A DNA stretch of 64,000 bases, taken from contig JAEUJM010000043.1 in assembly GCA_016794585.1 (NCBI GenBank), forward strand, positions 118,847-182,846. Reading direction: 5' to 3'. Positions 19,852 to 29,127 of this stretch are shown one piece after another. The notes beneath the pieces were generated by a model, which was not told the DNA's origin, searched no databases, and saw nothing but the letters and a program-made list of their open reading frames with translations. The number at the start of each line of letters is the position of its first letter. The first letter of the stretch is position 1. The position numbers were made by a program, and so were the translations under genes. Origin of the DNA: Acidimicrobiales bacterium. GTDB lineage: Bacteria; Actinomycetota; Acidimicrobiia; Acidimicrobiales; DATDAH01.

Positions 19852-20604
19852 CTACCCGGCGGCGGACCGCTTCTTCCGGTCGCCGTCCTTGTCGAGGCCG
19901 CCGAAGCGGCGCTCGCGGCGCTGGAACTCGCGCACCGCGTCGGCGAGGTGCTCGCGACGGAAGTCGGGCCACAGCACATCGGTGAAGACGAGCTCGCTGT
20001 AGGCGATCTCCCACAGGAGGTAGTTGGAGATGCGGTACTCCCCCGAGGTCCGCACCATGAGGTCCGGATCAGGCATCTCGGGGTCGTACAGGTGCCGCCG
20101 GATGGACGCCTCGGTGATCTTGTCCGCGGGCGTCCCCTCGGCCACCAGCGCCCGCACCGCATCGACGATCTCGGCCCGCCCGCCGTAGTTGAACGCGATG
20201 GTGAAGGTCATCCCGGTGTTGTGCCGGGTCAGCTCGATGGACTCGTCCATGCGCCGGATGAGGCGTTTCGGCACCCGCCAGTCGCGACGGCCCACGAAGC
20301 GCATGCGCACGTTGCGGGCGTGCAGCTCATCGCGGCGGCGGCGCAGGATCGACTCGTTGAAGCCCATGAGGTACCGCACCTCGTCGGGCGGTCGCTTCCA
20401 GTTCTCGGTGGAGAAGGCGTAGACGGTGACCCACTTGATGCCGAGCTCGAGGGCACCCTCGACCGTGTCGAACAGGGCCTCCTCGCCGGCGGCGTGCCCT
20501 TCGGTGCGCTTGAGGCCCCGCTGCTCGGCCCAGCGGCCGTTGCCGTCCATGACGAGGGCCACGTGGGCGGGCACCCGCGCAGGATCGATGTCGGCCGGCA
20601 CCAC
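19852..20604 (-). CDS. uppS: Isoprenyl (cis-prenyl) transferase, UppS type
   Basis: 250 aa. V-M-D-G-N-G-R-W-A-E-Q-R is the diphosphate-binding region with the catalytic Asp, and R-T-S-G-E-Y-R-I-S-N-Y-L-L-W-E-I-A-Y is the IPP-binding segment. It condenses IPP units onto an allylic diphosphate to make the polyprenyl carrier for cell-wall synthesis. GTG start at 20604. A TAGGTT hexamer lies 6 nt upstream and there is no SD, which points to a leaderless mRNA shared with recO. Confidence 0.96.
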   Translation of the reverse strand: MVPADIDPARVPAHVALVMDGNGRWAEQRGLKRTEGHAAGEEALFDTVEGALELGIKWVTVYAFSTENWKRPPDEVRYLMGFNESILRRRRDELHARNVRMRFVGRRDWRVPKRLIRRMDESIELTRHNTGMTFTIAFNYGGRAEIVDAVRALVAEGTPADKITEASIRRHLYDPEMPDPDLMVRTSGEYRISNYLLWEIAYSELVFTDVLWPDFRREHLADAVREFQRRERRFGGLDKDGDRKKRSAAG

Positions 20605-20610
20605 GCCTGC

Positions 20611-20616
20611 AACCTA
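20611..20616 (-). promoter_or_regulatory. -10 hexamer of a likely leaderless promoter for uppS-recO
   Basis: TAGGTT on the minus strand, 6 nt before the GTG start at 20604. Confidence 0.5.
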
Positions 20617-20702
20617 CCGCCTCGCCGCCACCGGCCCGAGCATGGGGGCGGCCGGACCCGCAGGGCACGGTCAGCTGCCGCGGGGCACCGACGCGCCACC
20701 CG

Positions 20703-20708
20703 TAGGGT
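20703..20708 (+). promoter_or_regulatory. -10 hexamer of a likely leaderless promoter for dinG
   Basis: TAGGGT, 6 nt before the GTG at 20715. Confidence 0.5.
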
Positions 20709-20714
20709 GAGGCC

Positions 20715-22616
20715 GTGACCCTCCCCGAGCGCACCGTCTCGACCCTCGACCGGGTCACGGGCGCGCTGCCCGGCGGCGGTGAGCGCCGCGAAGGCCAGCG
20801 CCGCATGGCCGAGGCCGTGGCCGAGGCCATCACCGCCGGGCGCCATCTGATCGTCCAGGCAGGGACGGGCACCGGCAAGTCGCTCGCCTACCTGGTGCCC
20901 GCCGCGCTGAGCGCCAAGCCCGTCGTGGTGGTCACCGCCACCAAGGCCCTCCAGGACCAGCTCTACACGAAGGACCTGCCCTTCCTCGCCGGCCACCTCG
21001 ATCGCGACCTCGACTACGCCCTCCTCAAGGGCAGGTCCAACTACCTGTGCCGCCAGCGCGTGGCCGAGCTCGACACGGACCAGGGGGCACTCGGGCTCGA
21101 CGATGCCAGCGAACGCGTCTCCTCGGTCGAGCTCGAACGCCTCCTGGCCTGGGCGGACGAGACCGACACGGGCGACCGGGCGGAGCTCGCCTTCGAACCG
21201 TCGGGAACCGCCTGGGCCGCGGTCAGCGTGGGCCCGCGCGAGTGTCCGGGCGCCTCGAAGTGCCCCCAGGGCGAGGCGTGCTTCGCGGAGGAGGCCCGGC
21301 GGGCGGCCTCCTCGGCCGACGTGATCGTGGTCAACACCCACCTCTACGGCACCCACCTCGCCAGCGGCGGGGCGGTCCTCCCCGAGCACGACGTCGTGGT
21401 GTTCGACGAGGCCCACCAGCTCGAGGACGTCATCTCGGCGACGGCGGGCTTCGAGCTGAGCGGGGGGCGGCTCCACGCATTGGCCCGCACCGTCGGCGCC
21501 ATCGTGGAGGACCCCAGCCTCACGGCCGCGCTCGACGCCGCCGGGGACCACCTGACCGTCGCGCTCTCGCCGCAGGTCGACCGGCGCCTGCGGGGAGCGG
21601 TCGACCCCGCGCTCGCCGACGCCCTCCTCGAGGTGCGCACCCGCCTCGAGGTGGTCCAGGCGGCGTTGCGCAAGGTCCCGAGCGACGCGCCCGGCGACGT
21701 GGCCGCTCGACGGGAGCGAGCGGTGAAGGCCACCGGCTCCCTCACCGACGACGTCGACGCGGTCATGGACGTGCCCCCGACGCACGTGGCGTGGGTGTCC
21801 GGCCCGGAGACCAACCCCACCCTGAAGGTGGCCCCCATCGACGTCGGCGAGGTGTTGCGCGCCACCCTCTGGGAGAACGCCACGGCGGTGCTCACCAGCG
21901 CCACCATCCCGCCGGCGCTGGCATCCCACCTCGGCCTCGACGAGGGCGAGGTCACCCAGCTCGACGTGGGCAGCCCCTTCGACTTCGAGGAGCACGGTCT
22001 CCTCTACTGCGCCGCCCACCTGCCCGAGCCCCGCAGCGCGGCGTACGAGGCGGCCATGATCGACGAGCTCGTTGGCCTCATCGAGGCGGCCGGCGGTCGC
22101 ACCCTGTCGCTCTTCACGAGTTGGCGGGTGATGGAGGCCGCCGCGGCGGCGGTGGCGGGTCGCATCAGCACCCCGCTGCTCACCCAGCGGGACCTGCCCA
22201 AGCCCGCCCTGGTCCGCCGCTTCACCGAAGAGCCCGAGACCAGCCTGTTCGCCACCATGGGCTTCTGGCAGGGCGTGGACGTGCCGGGGCCGTCGCTCAG
22301 CCTCGTGACCATCGACCGCTTGCCGTTCCCCCGCCCCGACGACCCGCTGCTGCAGGCCCGCCGCGAGCGGGCCCGGGCCGAGGCGTTCCGGCTGATCGAT
22401 CTCCCCCGCGCCGCCACGCTGCTGGCGCAGGGAGCGGGGCGGCTCATCCGCTCCGCCGACGACCGAGGCGTGGTGGCCGTCCTGGACTCCCGACTGGCGA
22501 CCGGCAACTACCGGTGGGACATCGTGCGGGCGCTGCCGCCGATGCGCCGCACACGTGACGGCGCCGAGGTCCGCGCCTTCCTCGAGGCGCTCCGCACCCC
22601 CGCGTCGACGGCCTGA
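20715..22616 (+). CDS. dinG: DinG/XPD-family ATP-dependent DNA helicase
   Basis: 633 aa. Walker A G-T-G-T-G-K-S near residue 52, V-V-F-D-E-A-H-Q as the DEAH box near 230, and four Cys between them (in Y-L-C-R, R-E-C-P, S-K-C-P, E-A-C-F) that match the iron-sulfur cluster of XPD/DinG helicases. C-terminal helicase motifs include Q-G-V-D-V-P-G and Q-G-A-G-R-L-I-R. By family a 5'-3' helicase that removes R-loops and D-loops. It stands divergent from uppS and convergent with era. Confidence 0.93.
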   Translation: MTLPERTVSTLDRVTGALPGGGERREGQRRMAEAVAEAITAGRHLIVQAGTGTGKSLAYLVPAALSAKPVVVVTATKALQDQLYTKDLPFLAGHLDRDLDYALLKGRSNYLCRQRVAELDTDQGALGLDDASERVSSVELERLLAWADETDTGDRAELAFEPSGTAWAAVSVGPRECPGASKCPQGEACFAEEARRAASSADVIVVNTHLYGTHLASGGAVLPEHDVVVFDEAHQLEDVISATAGFELSGGRLHALARTVGAIVEDPSLTAALDAAGDHLTVALSPQVDRRLRGAVDPALADALLEVRTRLEVVQAALRKVPSDAPGDVAARRERAVKATGSLTDDVDAVMDVPPTHVAWVSGPETNPTLKVAPIDVGEVLRATLWENATAVLTSATIPPALASHLGLDEGEVTQLDVGSPFDFEEHGLLYCAAHLPEPRSAAYEAAMIDELVGLIEAAGGRTLSLFTSWRVMEAAAAAVAGRISTPLLTQRDLPKPALVRRFTEEPETSLFATMGFWQGVDVPGPSLSLVTIDRLPFPRPDDPLLQARRERARAEAFRLIDLPRAATLLAQGAGRLIRSADDRGVVAVLDSRLATGNYRWDIVRALPPMRRTRDGAEVRAFLEALRTPASTA

Positions 22617-22621
22617 TCCCG

Positions 22622-23476
22622 CTAGTAGCCGAGGCGCTCGAGCGCCTTCGGTCGCCGCTGCCAGTCCTTGTCGACCTTCACGAAGAGCTCGAGGTAGGCG
22701 CCCTCGGGGAGCTGCTTGCGCACGGCGGTGCCCACCGCTTTGAGCACCGCCCCCTTCTTGCCGATCACGATCCCCTTCTGGGACTCCCGCTCGACGAGGA
22801 TCTCGCACCGGATGCGCGGCCACTCCCACTCGGTCACCCGGGTCGCGATCGAGTGGGGCAGCTCGTCTCGCGCGACCGCCAGCAACTGCTCACGGACGAG
22901 CTCGGCGACCCAGAAGGCCTCCGGCACGTCGGTGACCATGTCCTCGGGGTAGTACGCCGGGCCCTCGGGCAGCCGGGACACGAGGTGGTCGACGAGTGCG
23001 TCGACCCCGTCCCCGGTACGGGCCGAGACCGGGAAGTACTCGCTCAGGTCCAGGCTCGCGGCCTTGGCGAGCTGGCGGAGGACCTCCTCGGGTGCGGCGG
23101 CGTCGACCTTGTTGACCACCACCACGGCATCCCGCGGCACCCGCGCCGCGACGAAGCGATCCCCGGGGCCGAGCGACGCGCTGGCGTCGATGACCAGGCA
23201 GACGACGTCGACATCGCCGATCGCTCCGGTGGCCGTGGCGTTGAGGCGGTTGCCCAGCTCGGTGCGGGGGCGGTGGATGCCGGGCGTGTCCACGAAGACG
23301 ACCTGCGCCGCGAGCTCACCGTGGGGGTCGCGCCGGTTCAACACGCCCCGCACCTCGGTCCGCGTGGTCTGCGGCTTGTCCGAGACGATGGCGACCTTGG
23401 TGCCGAGGATGCGGTTGACGAGCGTGGACTTGCCCACGTTGGGACGTCCGACCACCGTCACGAAGCCCGACCGCAT
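22622..23476 (-). CDS. era: GTPase Era
   Basis: 284 aa. G-R-P-N-V-G-K-S-T-L-V-N (G1), switch region with D-T-P-G-I-H-R-P-R (G3), V-N-K-V-D (G4), then the C-terminal KH domain (I-V-I-G-K-K-G-A-V-L-K-A). Era binds the 16S rRNA 3' end in small-subunit assembly. The ATG at 23476 is preceded by TAGCGT at 6 nt, so besides read-through from corC it may have its own leaderless promoter (23483-23488). Confidence 0.96.
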   Translation of the reverse strand: MRSGFVTVVGRPNVGKSTLVNRILGTKVAIVSDKPQTTRTEVRGVLNRRDPHGELAAQVVFVDTPGIHRPRTELGNRLNATATGAIGDVDVVCLVIDASASLGPGDRFVAARVPRDAVVVVNKVDAAAPEEVLRQLAKAASLDLSEYFPVSARTGDGVDALVDHLVSRLPEGPAYYPEDMVTDVPEAFWVAELVREQLLAVARDELPHSIATRVTEWEWPRIRCEILVERESQKGIVIGKKGAVLKAVGTAVRKQLPEGAYLELFVKVDKDWQRRPKALERLGY

Positions 23477-23485
23477 CCGCTGACG

Positions 23486-24796
23486 CTACCCGCCCTTCGA
23501 CGTCGCGCCGCCGGGCGCCACGGGGGTGATGCGCACCCGGCCGATGCGGCGGGCCTGCACCTTCTCGGCCCGGAGCTCGTGGTCGTCGAACTCCACGGTC
23601 TCGCCTTCGGCCGGCACCCGACCCAGTTGGCTGTAGAGGAACCCGCCGATCGTGTCCCAGTCGCCCTCCGGGACGTTCAGGCGCAACAGGTCGTTGACCT
23701 CGTCGATGGGCATGCGGGCGTTGACCCGCACACCGCCGTTCGGGAGCGGCTCGACCATCGGCTCCTCGACGTCGAACTCGTCACGGATCTCGCCCACCAG
23801 TTCCTCGATGAGGTCCTCGAGGGTGACCATGCCCGCCGTGCCCCCGTACTCGTCGATGACGATGGCGATGTGGAAGCGCTCGTCCTGCATCTGACGCAGG
23901 AGGTCCGGGACCTTCTTGGTCTCCGGCACGTAGACGGCCGGCCGCAGGACGGTGGAGACCGTCTCGGAGCCGGCGTCGTCGCGCTCGGCCCGCATGAGGT
24001 CCTTCGCGTAGACGATCCCGACGATGTCGTCGATGCCTTCGCCGTAGGCCGGCAGACGGCTGTAGCCGTGCAGGATGGCGACCTCGATGGCGGCATCGAT
24101 CTGGAAGTCGGCGGCGAGGGTGACCATGTCCGTGCGGGGGACCATCACCTCTCGTGCGATGGTGTCGCCGAACTCGATGATGGACTCGATCAGTGCCCGT
24201 TCCTCGAGCTCGATGACGTCCTGCTCGGCGGCCGTCCCGGCCAGGGCGAGCAGCTCCTCCTCCGACACCGATGGGCCCTCGCGGCGCCCCTTGCCCGGCA
24301 GGAGGACGTTGGAGAGACCGATGAGCCCCCGCGTGGCCCAGCGCAGCGGCCAGAACCGGGCCAGGGCGCCGACGAAGGGGGCGAGCCGGGTGGCCGTCGT
24401 GTCCGTGTGCTGCAGCGCGTACGTCTTGGGCATCGCCTCCGTGAGCACGAAGAGCGCGGCGATCTCGACGACGAGCGCGGCGAGTGCGCCGGGCAGCCCC
24501 CACGACTCGTAGGCGACCACCGCGACCACGGTCGCCAACCCGAGGTGGCAGACCAGGAGCAGCAACAGGACCGGGTTGAGGATCTCGTCGCGGCGCTCGA
24601 GGAGGTCGGGCAGCGCGCCGCCCCGGCGTCGGCCCGGGGTGCCGTCGGCCTCGGCCGCCGCCGCCCGCTCCTCCTCGATGGCCGCCGCCCGGGCGCGCCC
24701 GAGGTGGGTGAGCGCGGACTCGGCCATGGCCAGGACGACCGCCAGCAACAGCAGCGCGAGCACGCCCACCCCACCCAACAGGTAGGTGGTGCTCAT
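23486..24796 (-). CDS. CNNM/CorC-HlyC family transporter (CBS pair)
   Basis: 436 aa from the ATG at 24796, which overlaps the ybeY stop by 4 bp (ATGA). DUF21 membrane domain with four spans (residues about 3-150), tandem CBS domains (about 205-330; V-P-R-T-D-M-V and D-E-Y-G-G-T-A-G-M-V-T-L-E-D-L-I-E-E), and a C-terminal CorC_HlyC domain. The family is linked to Mg2+/Co2+ export and to membrane damage tolerance. Sits in the conserved phoH-ybeY-corC-era run. Confidence 0.92.
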   Translation of the reverse strand: MSTTYLLGGVGVLALLLLAVVLAMAESALTHLGRARAAAIEEERAAAAEADGTPGRRRGGALPDLLERRDEILNPVLLLLLVCHLGLATVVAVVAYESWGLPGALAALVVEIAALFVLTEAMPKTYALQHTDTTATRLAPFVGALARFWPLRWATRGLIGLSNVLLPGKGRREGPSVSEEELLALAGTAAEQDVIELEERALIESIIEFGDTIAREVMVPRTDMVTLAADFQIDAAIEVAILHGYSRLPAYGEGIDDIVGIVYAKDLMRAERDDAGSETVSTVLRPAVYVPETKKVPDLLRQMQDERFHIAIVIDEYGGTAGMVTLEDLIEELVGEIRDEFDVEEPMVEPLPNGGVRVNARMPIDEVNDLLRLNVPEGDWDTIGGFLYSQLGRVPAEGETVEFDDHELRAEKVQARRIGRVRITPVAPGGATSKGG

Positions 24797-25302
24797 GGCC
24801 GGCGCTCCAGTCCGTGCGCAGCGAGGTGCCGGCGCTCGCATGCCACCATGGCGGCGGCCTCGTCCGCGTCGGCATGGTCCATGCCGAGCACGTGCAGGAC
24901 GCCGTGCACCACGAGGAGCGCCACCTCGGACTCGTAGCCGCCGGGGGGCACGGCGTTGCGACGGGCCACCGCGGGACAGATCACCACGTCCCCCAGGAGG
25001 CGGGGGGCACCCGGTCCCGCCGTCGGGTCGGGCTCGGCATCGAGGGGGAACGACAGCACGTCGGTGGGGCCCGTCCCGCCCATGTGGGTGGCGTTGAGCT
25101 CGGCCATCGCCTGCTCGTCGACGAAGGCGACCGTCAGCTCGGCCGGGCCGGCCACCCCCTCCCCCTCGAGGACCGACGCGGCGAGCCGCTGCCATCGCGC
25201 CGTGTCGACCGGCTCGTCCGAAGCGTGGCCGTCCTCGGGCCGTTCGTCGACCACCACCACCTCGACGGCGCCCGGGGCCGCCCCCCGCCGGAGGACGCTC
25301 AC
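24793..25302 (-). CDS. ybeY: Endoribonuclease YbeY
   Basis: 169 aa. The zinc motif H-G-V-L-H-V-L-G-M-D-H (about residues 132-142) is the H-x3-H-x5-H signature. It matures 16S rRNA 3' ends and takes part in 70S quality control. GTG start overlaps the phoH stop by 4 bp (GTGA); its own stop overlaps the next start (ATGA). Both overlaps show tight translational coupling. Confidence 0.95.
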   Translation of the reverse strand: MSVLRRGAAPGAVEVVVVDERPEDGHASDEPVDTARWQRLAASVLEGEGVAGPAELTVAFVDEQAMAELNATHMGGTGPTDVLSFPLDAEPDPTAGPGAPRLLGDVVICPAVARRNAVPPGGYESEVALLVVHGVLHVLGMDHADADEAAAMVACERRHLAAHGLERRP

Positions 25303-26249
25303 GTCCGTTCGACGGCCGACCGCTCGTAGGCGTTGACGATGTCGGCCACGATGCGGTGGCGCACGACGTCGGCGGCGCCGAGGTGGACGAACCCGAGGCC
25401 GTCGATGTCACCCAGGACGCGCTCGAGGCCGCCGAGGCCACTTCGCCCGCCGGGCACGTCGACCTGGGTGACGTCGCCCGTGATGACCGCCTTCGAGCCG
25501 AAGCCGATACGGGTGAGGAACATCTTCATCTGCTCGGGTGAGGTGTTCTGGGCCTCGTCGAGGATGATGAACGAGCGGTTGAGGGTGCGGCCGCGCATGA
25601 AGGCGAGCGGCGCGACCTCGACCGTGCCCTTGTCGAGGAGGCGTTGCGCTCCCTCGGCCTCGACCATGTCATAGAGGGCGTCGTAGAGCGGGCGAAGGTA
25701 GGGGTCGACCTTGGCCATCAGGTCCCCGGGCAGGAAGCCGAGGCGCTCGCCCGCCTCCACGGCCGGACGGGTGAGGATGATGCGGTCGACTTCCTTCGCC
25801 TGGAGCGACTGGACGGCGCAGGCCACCGCGAGCCAGCTCTTCCCCGTGCCCGCCGGTCCGATGCCGAAGGTGATGATGTTGTCGCGGATGGCGTCGACGT
25901 AGCGCTTCTGGCCGCTCGACTTGGGACGCACGGTCCGCCCCCGCGCCGACCGCCACACCTCGGCCGACAGCACCTCGGACGGCCGCTCGTCCGCCCGGAC
26001 CATCGCGATGGTGCGCGTCACGGCCGCGGGTTCGAGGGTGTGGCCCTGTTGCACGAGCAGCACGAGCTCGTCGAACAGGTGGCCCACCAACTCGGCGTCG
26101 GCACCGGACACCGTGATCTCGTTGCCGCGCACGTGGATGGTCGCGTCGAACGCGCCCTCGATGAGCCGGAGCAGCTCGTCTCGTTGGCCGAGGAGGCTCA
26201 CCATGAGGTGATTGCCCGGCACGCTGATCTGGACCTGGGTCTCGGGCAT
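25299..26249 (-). CDS. phoH: PhoH-like ATPase
   Basis: 316 aa. N-terminal KH-like region (residues about 1-80), then the PhoH P-loop domain: [12 protein letters not shown] near residue 133 and [12 protein letters not shown] as Walker B. Ends R-S-A-V-E-R-T. Proposed RNA helicase/ATPase working with YbeY; the adjacency here supports that partnership. TAGAGT lies 11 nt upstream of the start. Confidence 0.94.
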   Translation of the reverse strand: MPETQVQISVPGNHLMVSLLGQRDELLRLIEGAFDATIHVRGNEITVSGADAELVGHLFDELVLLVQQGHTLEPAAVTRTIAMVRADERPSEVLSAEVWRSARGRTVRPKSSGQKRYVDAIRDNIITFGIGPAGTGKSWLAVACAVQSLQAKEVDRIILTRPAVEAGERLGFLPGDLMAKVDPYLRPLYDALYDMVEAEGAQRLLDKGTVEVAPLAFMRGRTLNRSFIILDEAQNTSPEQMKMFLTRIGFGSKAVITGDVTQVDVPGGRSGLGGLERVLGDIDGLGFVHLGAADVVRHRIVADIVNAYERSAVERT

Positions 26250-26301
26250 CGGCCGCGCCGACTCTACCGGCGCAGGAGGCGCGGAGGGCAGGGTTCGGCG
26301 C

Positions 26302-26559
26302 TCACTCCTGGTCGTCGCCGTCGCCCTCGTCGGCGGTGCCGGTGCCCGCCTCCGGGTACAGGTGGTCGAGGGTCCCCGGCTCGATGCGGCAGGACTCGAT
26401 GAAGGTGTCGACCTCGGACTCCTGCAAGCGGATCACCCGCCCGAACCGGTACGCCGGCAGGTCGCCGTTGTCGATGAACCGGTAGAGCGTCCGGGGCGTG
26501 ATGCCCACCCGCTTGGCGGCGTCAGCGGTGGAGAGCCAGCGGATCTCGTCGTCACCCAT
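26302..26559 (-). CDS. Small MerR/BldC-type HTH DNA-binding protein
   Basis: 85 aa. L-S-T-A-D-A-A-K-R-V-G-I-T-P-R-T-L-Y-R-F-I is the HTH; A-Y-R-F-G-R-V-I-R-L-Q-E-S-E-V-D-T-F-I the wing. The acidic C-terminal tail (E-D-G-D-G-D-D-Q-E) is unusual. Similar in layout to BldC and other excisionase-fold regulators that bind DNA cooperatively. It sits in the hemW-phoH interval on the same strand. TAGGCT at 26569-26574 is 9 nt before the ATG. Confidence 0.75.
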   Translation of the reverse strand: MGDDEIRWLSTADAAKRVGITPRTLYRFIDNGDLPAYRFGRVIRLQESEVDTFIESCRIEPGTLDHLYPEAGTGTADEGDGDDQE

Positions 26560-26656
26560 ATGAGCGCCAGCCTAGACCCCCTCCTCCCTTCCGGCACCGC
26601 ACGGCCAGCACTCTGCATGGGTTTCATGCGGTTTCGGGTCACCACCGAGGGTGCCG

Positions 26657-27754
26657 TCAACGAAGGCGCACCGCCACCTCGTTGGCGAGCAGCCGGCCGG
26701 CGACGGTCAGGTGGGCCCGCTCGTCACGGACCTCGACGAGACCGTCGAGCGCGCGGTCGCGGTCCAGCGGCAGCGCCGAGGCCGGTACGCCGTCCGTGGT
26801 GCGCAGGGCGAGCTGGAGTGCCTCGATCCGGCGCTCCTCCGCGTCGAGCCGCTCGTCGGCGGCCTCAGGGTTGCGCCCCTCCTCGACCGCCTCGACGTAG
26901 CGCTCCGGCGTGCGCAGGTTCCAGAACCGCCTTCCTTCTCGGTGTCCGTGGGCGGCGCAACCGATGGCGGCGTACTCACCCTGGGACCAGTAGAGGAGGT
27001 TGTGACGGCAGGCCTCGCCGGGGCGGGCCCAGTTGGAGATCTCGTACCACTCCAGGCCCGCGTCGCCCAGCACCTCGGTCGCGAGAAGGTACTTGTCGGC
27101 CTGGTCGTCGTCGTCGGGGTGGCGGTCCGGGTCGTCGTGCAGCGCCGTGCCCGCCTCGACGGTCAGGCCGTAGGCGCTCACATGGGGCGGATCCAGGGCC
27201 ACAGCGCCTTCGAGGGTCGTCCGCCAGTCGGCGACCGACTCGCCGACGGCCCCGTAGATGAGGTCGACGTTGAAGCGCTCGATCCCCGCGGCGCGGACGA
27301 GGCCCACCGAGCGCCGGACGTTGTCCGGGTCGTGGGTGCGGCCGAGCGAGGCGAGAACGGCCGGCACCATGGACTGCACCCCGAGGGAGATCCGGTTGAC
27401 CCCGCCGGCGGCGTAGGACGCGAGCAGCTCGGCGGTCACGGTGTCGGGGTTGCACTCGACCGTCACCTCCGCGCCCTGCGCCAGCGGCAGCGGCTCGAGC
27501 ACCGCCATCAGGTCGTCGGGAGGGACGAGCGAGGGCGTGCCCCCGCCCACGAACACGCTGGTGATCGGCGGCAGTCCGTCGGCCACCTCACGCTCGACCT
27601 GGCGGCGACACGCCTGGAGGTACTCGTCGACGAGGTGGCCCCGATCGGTCCAGGTCGCGAAGGCGCAATAGTCGCAGCGGGACGCGCAGAACGGGACGTG
27701 GACGTAGCAACCGAAGGGCTCCACCGTCGCTCCTGCCTTGGCCGGCGCGGGCAC
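26657..27754 (-). CDS. hemW: HemW-like radical SAM protein
   Basis: 365 aa. C23-x3-C27-x2-C30 (P-F-C-A-S-R-C-D-Y-C-A-F) binds the 4Fe-4S cluster for radical SAM chemistry; F-V-G-G-G-T-P-S follows, and the C-terminal HemN_C domain is present. HemW is a heme chaperone rather than coproporphyrinogen oxidase; the phenylalanine after the last Cys fits the HemW subfamily. Often found next to hrcA/dnaJ in Gram-positives, as here. Confidence 0.92.
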   Translation of the reverse strand: MPAPAKAGATVEPFGCYVHVPFCASRCDYCAFATWTDRGHLVDEYLQACRRQVEREVADGLPPITSVFVGGGTPSLVPPDDLMAVLEPLPLAQGAEVTVECNPDTVTAELLASYAAGGVNRISLGVQSMVPAVLASLGRTHDPDNVRRSVGLVRAAGIERFNVDLIYGAVGESVADWRTTLEGAVALDPPHVSAYGLTVEAGTALHDDPDRHPDDDDQADKYLLATEVLGDAGLEWYEISNWARPGEACRHNLLYWSQGEYAAIGCAAHGHREGRRFWNLRTPERYVEAVEEGRNPEAADERLDAEERRIEALQLALRTTDGVPASALPLDRDRALDGLVEVRDERAHLTVAGRLLANEVAVRLR

Positions 27755-27813
27755 GCGCGGCTGCGGGCCCGGGTGGTCGATCCTACCGAGGGCCCGGAGC
27801 GACGCCCGTGGTG

Positions 27814-28374
27814 CTACCGCTTGTTGCGGACGGAGGCGAGGCCCAGATCGTCGAGGCGGTTCCCGGCCCCGTCGACGCCGGTGCCGAGGATGCAGGCGAT
27901 GGCCCGGAGGTCGTCGCGCCGGATCGTCAGCACGCGCCCGTTGAAGTCCTGTCGCTGCACCTGGATCATCGTCAGGTAGCGGTTCAACATGTCGGCCTCG
28001 GGGCCGGTGAGGCTCTCCAGGCGGGTCAGGTCGATGGTCACCGAGTTGAACCCGGGCTGGGTCGCCACCCGACTCTCGGTCAGGTCGACGACCTCGACCT
28101 CGTCACGGGCGATGCCGAAGTCGGGGCCTTCGTCCACGGGAAGCAGTTGGTCGACCGGCACGTTGTAGAACCGGGCCAGGCGCTGGAGCCGGGGCACCGA
28201 GATGGCCCGCTCGCCACGCTCGTAGGCGCCGAGCACCGAAGCCTTGAACTCCTGGTTGGAGGTCGCCTCGACCTCCTGGAGCGACAGCTTCTTCTGCCGA
28301 CGGATGGCGCGAAGCCGCTCGCCCACCTTGCGCCCGTACCCAGCCGAGGCACCCTCGGTCGTCATCTCACTCAT
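27814..28374 (-). CDS. bldD: BldD-like c-di-GMP-responsive transcription regulator
   Basis: 186 aa. N-terminal XRE-type HTH (L-R-A-I-R-R-Q-K-K-L-S-L-Q-E-V-E ... Y-E-R-G-E-R-A-I-S-V-P-R-L) followed by a linker and a C-terminal domain with R141-Q-D143, exactly eight residues, then R152-R-D-D155. That is the R-x-D-x8-R-x-x-D signature through which Streptomyces BldD binds a c-di-GMP tetramer and dimerises. So both halves of the switch appear intact. It lies between rsmE and hemW but has its own strong promoter (28401-28429), with AAGGG 7 nt before the ATG. Confidence 0.9.
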   Translation of the reverse strand: MSEMTTEGASAGYGRKVGERLRAIRRQKKLSLQEVEATSNQEFKASVLGAYERGERAISVPRLQRLARFYNVPVDQLLPVDEGPDFGIARDEVEVVDLTESRVATQPGFNSVTIDLTRLESLTGPEADMLNRYLTMIQVQRQDFNGRVLTIRRDDLRAIACILGTGVDGAGNRLDDLGLASVRNKR

Positions 28375-28400
28375 CGCACGCCCTTCGCCGCGTCTGTCGC

Positions 28401-28429
28401 ATCATACGCGCGCCGCGTAGGCCGTTCAA
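28401..28429 (-). promoter_or_regulatory. Near-consensus sigma-A promoter for bldD
   Basis: On the minus strand TTGAAC (28429-28424), 17-bp spacer, TATGAT (28406-28401). Predicted start near 28394, giving a leader of about 20 nt with an AAGGG ribosome site. It is the best-matching -35/-10 pair in the window. Confidence 0.75.
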
Positions 28430-29124
28430 CCACCCTGCGCGTTCAGGGCACCCCCGGGGCGAAGCGCGGTGAGCAACACACCGGCGGCCACCGCCGCGGT
28501 CTCGGCCCGCAACACGGTGGGGCCGAGGCCGATGGCCGGGGCGCGCGCCAGCTCGGCCTCGGTCCACCCGCCCTCGGGACCGACGAGGACCACGGCGTCG
28601 CCGACCTGCGGCGCACGGCCTCCCGGCGCCGCCAGGCGTGCCTGCGGGCGCGCCACCACGTCGGCGAACGCGGCCACGGGCTCGACCACGGGCAGACGGC
28701 AGCGGCGCGACTGCATCGCGGCCTCCCGCGCCACCCGCCGGAGCCGGACCACGTGACGCTCGCCGCGCTCCCCCGTCCAGCGCACCACCGAACGCTCGGT
28801 GTGCATCGGGACGATCACGTCGACGCCGAGCTCCGTGAGCTTCTGGACCGTCCACTCGGGCCGGTCGCCCTTCACGACCGTGAACGCCACCGTGACCGGC
28901 GGGAGGGGCGAGGCCTCGACCACGACGTCGCCGGCGGGCTCGAGATCAGCGCCGAAGCGGCAGGGCCGCCATGCCCCCGCGCCGTCGGCGACGGTCACGC
29001 GGTCACCGGGGGCGAGCCGCAGCACCCGTTCGAGGTGGTGGCGATCGTCGGGGTCGAGCACGGGCGCGTCGAGGTCATCGACGAAGGCGTGCGCCTTGCC
29101 GGCCGCGAGAGCCCGCGTCGCCAT
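28426..29124 (-). CDS. rsmE: 16S rRNA m3U1498 methyltransferase RsmE
   Basis: 232 aa. PUA-like N-terminal domain and SPOUT C-terminal domain with V-L-V-G-P-E-G-G-W-T-E-A-E and L-R-A-E-T-A-A-V-A-A, the trefoil-knot SAM site. It methylates U1498 of 16S rRNA. Start 3 bp after the dnaJ stop, as in the usual hrcA-dnaJ-rsmE order. Confidence 0.93.
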   Translation of the reverse strand: MATRALAAGKAHAFVDDLDAPVLDPDDRHHLERVLRLAPGDRVTVADGAGAWRPCRFGADLEPAGDVVVEASPLPPVTVAFTVVKGDRPEWTVQKLTELGVDVIVPMHTERSVVRWTGERGERHVVRLRRVAREAAMQSRRCRLPVVEPVAAFADVVARPQARLAAPGGRAPQVGDAVVLVGPEGGWTEAELARAPAIGLGPTVLRAETAAVAAGVLLTALRPGGALNAQGG

Positions 29125-29127
29125 GGC

